A stretch of DNA of 6,112 nucleotides from Actinomycetes bacterium (GTDB lineage Bacteria; Actinomycetota; CADDZG01; JAHWKV01), in the NCBI GenBank assembly GCA_029263035.1, contig JAJCYF010000115.1, positions 1-6,112 on the forward strand, given 5' to 3'. Under the pieces are notes generated by a model. That model saw only the letters and a list, made by a program, of their open reading frames with translations, was not told the origin of the DNA and searched no databases. Positions 4,581 through 6,112 of the stretch are shown piece after piece. A program made the position numbers and the translations under genes. The first letter of the stretch is position 1. The number at the start of each line of letters is the position of its first letter.

Positions 4581-5123
4581 ATGCGTTTTGAAGAAGTCCA
4601 GGCGATGCCCCGGGCGTTGACCCTGGTATCCATCGTGCCCGGCATCCTGTTGATGTTCGGGGCTCTGCGGGAAGGCGTAGCGGAGGGCGTCGTCCCCCTG
4701 CCTCTGGTGTTGCTGGCCGTCGCCACCACCGTCATCCTGGGTCTCTGGTTCCGCAACATGCGGCTGATAACCGAGGTCGGCGGCGACACGATCACCCTGC
4801 GGTTCAAGGGGCTCTTCAAGACCCGGACGATTCCCATCTCATCGGTGGAAAGCGCCGATGCCCGGACCTACCGTCCCCTTCTGGAATATGGGGGCTGGGG
4901 GATAAAATTCGGCCCCAAAGGGTGGGTCTACAACGTCAGCGGCACCGAGGGGGTGCAACTCAAATTACGCGGGTCCCGGCCCCTTTTGATCGGCTCGCGC
5001 AGGGCCGATGAGCTGGCGGAGGTGATTAGGTCTTTGCCCGGGTTTCGCGGCGGCCCGAGCGGGTGGACACCTCCGCCGGCTAAAGGCATTGACGACGCCG
5101 GCGAAGGGCCCACCCGCTCTTAG
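4581..5123 (+). CDS. Membrane-anchored PH-like domain protein with repeat-derived tail
   Basis: A 180-residue protein with two membrane helices (about 12-29 and 37-56) followed by a cytoplasmic beta-rich domain (62-152). That domain shows ITLRFKGLFKTRTIPISSVE (71-90), YGGWGIKFGPKGWVYNVSG (103-121), GVQLKL (124-129) and LLIGSRRADELAEVI (135-149), a pattern typical of small bacterial PH-like domains; I recall it as close to DUF6141, without being able to check. Function unknown. The last 21 residues (160-180) are encoded wholly by copy 1 of the hairpin repeat at 5057-5121 and the TAG stop falls at its edge, so this tail is probably an acquired extension beyond the usual family end near residue 153. 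The start is ATG at 4581, 10 bases after the SCP2 gene stop, with no clear Shine-Dalgarno; ATG at codon 9 is an alternative. Probably read on the same mRNA as the SCP2 gene. Confidence 0.78.
   Translation: MRFEEVQAMPRALTLVSIVPGILLMFGALREGVAEGVVPLPLVLLAVATTVILGLWFRNMRLITEVGGDTITLRFKGLFKTRTIPISSVESADARTYRPLLEYGGWGIKFGPKGWVYNVSGTEGVQLKLRGSRPLLIGSRRADELAEVIRSLPGFRGGPSGWTPPPAKGIDDAGEGPTRS
5057..5121. repeat. Double-palindrome hairpin repeat, copy 1
   Basis: An outer inverted repeat GAGCGGGTGG (5057-5066) with CCACCCGCTC (5110-5119), ten perfect pairs, encloses an inner one, CGCCGGC (5074-5080) with GCCGGCG (5097-5103), seven pairs around the 16-base loop TAAAGGCATTGACGAC. A near-identical copy follows in the same orientation 82 bases on. 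The unit is not an ordinary terminator, since a 16-base loop is conserved and there is no T-tract. It encodes the C-terminal 21 residues of the PH-like protein. Confidence 0.85.
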
Positions 5124-5138
5124 GGGAGTGCGCGGCCA

Positions 5139-5204
5139 GAGCGGGGGGACACCTCCGCCGGCTAAAGGTATTGACTACGCCGGCGGTAGGGCCCACCCGC
5201 TCTT
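5139..5204. repeat. Double-palindrome hairpin repeat, copy 2
   Basis: Same design as the copy starting at 5057, with about four base changes and a one-base indel over 65 bases. The outer arms are GAGCGGGGGG (5139-5148) and CCACCCGCTC (5193-5202), one pair broken. The inner stem is longer, CCGCCGGC (5155-5162) with GCCGGCGG (5179-5186), eight perfect pairs around the loop TAAAGGTATTGACTAC. It lies wholly between the convergent genes and ends two bases from the permease stop, so it may also help stop transcription from both sides. Confidence 0.85.
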
Positions 5205-5206
5205 CT

Positions 5207-6052
5207 TCAGATGTGGGCCAGGTGTTTTTCGGGGCTTCTTATTCGGTGTTTCGCTGTGCCCAGGTAGACGATCGAAAAGAGCAGACCTCCGGTCAGCACT
5301 ATCGCCGGGCCCGAGGCTACGTTCAGGTGGTAGCTGGCGATCATCCCGGTGAAGCCGCAGAACGCTCCAATGCCCGTCGCAAGGGGGAGCATCCGGGCGA
5401 ACGAGTGGGTCAACATCCGGGCGACCACCGCCGGGATCACCACCCCCGCCGCGATCAGGGTTACCCCCATCACGTTCATGGTCGCCAGGATCGACAGCGC
5501 CAGCACCAGCATCAAGAGCGAATCCATTCGACCGGTCTTCACGCCGGATGCGGCCGCGACCTCCGGGTCGAAGGTGGAGAACAGCAGCGGCCGGTACTGC
5601 GTGAACACGACCACGGCGGCAAAGGTGGTGACCCCGACGACCACCCAGACGTCGACGATAGAGACTCCCAGCACGTTCCCGAACAGCACCGCATCCGGGT
5701 TCTGGCCGGGGGAACCGAACAGCTGGATCAGGGCCAGCCCCAGGGCGAACGAGGCGGTGGTGATCACGCCGATGGCCGCATCGGACCCGATGGACCGCCG
5801 GCGGGTGACCCGGTTTATCAACAGGGCGGACGCCAGGCCCCACAGGCCGGCTCCCACGAACAGGTTGATTCCCATCAGGCTGCTGGCGGCGAACCCCCCG
5901 AAGATCGCGTGGGACAGGCCGTGGCCGATGTAGCTCATGCCCCTCAACACGACATAGACGCCGATCATGCCGCACAGCGCCCCGGCGATCGTGGCCACCA
6001 CCAGACCGTTGCGGAAGAACTCGAACTCGAACGGGCGGAGGAACTCGTCCAC
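5207..6052 (-). CDS. Metal ABC transporter permease (ABC-3 family)
   Basis: Membrane subunit of a zinc/manganese/iron-type ABC importer (ZnuB/MntB/TroB group). The 281-residue product has about eight or nine hydrophobic helices. Family landmarks are VYVVLRGMSYIGHGLSHAI (32-50) before FGGFA, VLFGNVLGVS (122-131), the cytoplasmic coupling loop FDPEVAAASGV (161-171) that contacts the ATPase, GVTLIAAGVVIPAVVARMLT (196-215), and YHLNVASGPAIVLTGG (241-256). The first landmark has GHGLSHA where many ZnuB-like proteins have GDALSHA, typical of a subgroup whose metal is not settled, so I give no metal and no symbol. Start is GTG at 6052, with GGAG five bases upstream, sharing one base with the TAG stop of the previous gene, so translation is coupled. 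It converges with the PH-like gene, with the hairpin repeats between them. Confidence 0.92.
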   Translation of the reverse strand: MDEFLRPFEFEFFRNGLVVATIAGALCGMIGVYVVLRGMSYIGHGLSHAIFGGFAASSLMGINLFVGAGLWGLASALLINRVTRRRSIGSDAAIGVITTASFALGLALIQLFGSPGQNPDAVLFGNVLGVSIVDVWVVVGVTTFAAVVVFTQYRPLLFSTFDPEVAAASGVKTGRMDSLLMLVLALSILATMNVMGVTLIAAGVVIPAVVARMLTHSFARMLPLATGIGAFCGFTGMIASYHLNVASGPAIVLTGGLLFSIVYLGTAKHRIRSPEKHLAHI

Positions 6053-6112
6053 TACTTCTCCGCCGCTGGCTTGAGGGGCACCACGTTGTCCGGCTGCCGG
6101 TGGTGGTCCAGG
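6052..6112 (-). CDS. C-terminal end of the gene upstream of the permease
   Basis: Only the last 19 codons are visible, ending DNVVPLKPAAEK and TAG (6054-6052), with the final G serving as the first base of the permease GTG. No motif is present in so short a tail. Because ABC-3 permeases are nearly always preceded by their ATPase or binding protein, an ABC transporter ATPase (ZnuC-like) is the likeliest identity; a substrate-binding protein is possible. Confidence 0.5.
   Translation of the reverse strand, partial: LDHHRQPDNVVPLKPAAEK

Noticed and set aside
4013..4837. 274-residue minus-strand open frame under the SCP2 gene
   Set aside because: No recognisable domain and shadow composition; it crosses the boundary of two well-supported plus-strand genes.
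5057..5204. CRISPR array or integron attC sites as an explanation for the repeats
   Set aside because: There are only two units, longer than CRISPR repeats, with a spacer of 17 bases, and no cas genes in view. The GTTRRRY/RYYYAAC core pairs of attC sites are absent.
5175..5975. 266-residue minus-strand open frame overlapping the permease
   Set aside because: Same strand, different frame; arginine- and glycine-rich with no membrane segments, whereas the permease frame carries all ABC-3 landmarks.

Overview
The window is GC-rich, uses GTG starts freely and has compact, mostly co-directional gene blocks. Together with a caa3/aa3-type cytochrome oxidase operon, an enzyme of the mycothiol-dependent maleylpyruvate isomerase fold and a promoter resembling those of actinobacterial general-stress sigma factors, this points to an actinobacterium (Actinomycetota). 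I cannot place it more finely; the lineage is an inference from gene types and base composition.

Layout. (1) 1-1541, minus strand: a respiratory block, read as a four-helix membrane protein of unknown function, then ctaC (cytochrome c oxidase subunit II, with lipobox and CuA site), then ctaD (subunit I, cut by the window edge), whose start overlaps the ctaC stop as ATGA. (2) 1542-1928, plus strand: a divergent region with a GTTT-N16-GGGTAT promoter, a very strong Shine-Dalgarno and an 85-residue acidic, proline-rich, probably disordered small protein, followed by a hairpin that may be its terminator. (3) 1897-3637, minus strand: a probable three-gene operon of a PadR-type repressor, a DUF1206 six-helix membrane protein and a 98-residue single-helix membrane protein. 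(4) 3637-5123, plus strand: divergent from padR, a metal-enzyme-fold protein joined to an SCP2 lipid-binding domain, then a membrane-anchored PH-like protein. A perfect 13-bp palindrome in the padR/SCP2 divergent region touches the padR start codon and sits just after a TTGACA box facing the other gene, so it is the obvious PadR operator candidate. (5) 5057-5204: two direct copies of a roughly 65-bp doubly palindromic repeat, lying between two convergent genes; the first copy is read as the last 21 codons of the plus-strand gene. (6) 5207-6112, minus strand: a metal-type ABC-3 transporter permease, overlapped by one base with the last codons of an upstream gene, probably the ATPase.

No tRNA, rRNA, insertion sequence or CRISPR array was seen. 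Most genes look like chromosomal core or lineage-specific genes. The most unusual item is the hairpin repeat pair and its use as protein-coding sequence; next are the stress-type promoter driving the 85-residue protein and the overlap of the PadR palindrome with the start codon. No gap without a gene exceeds about 130 bases.
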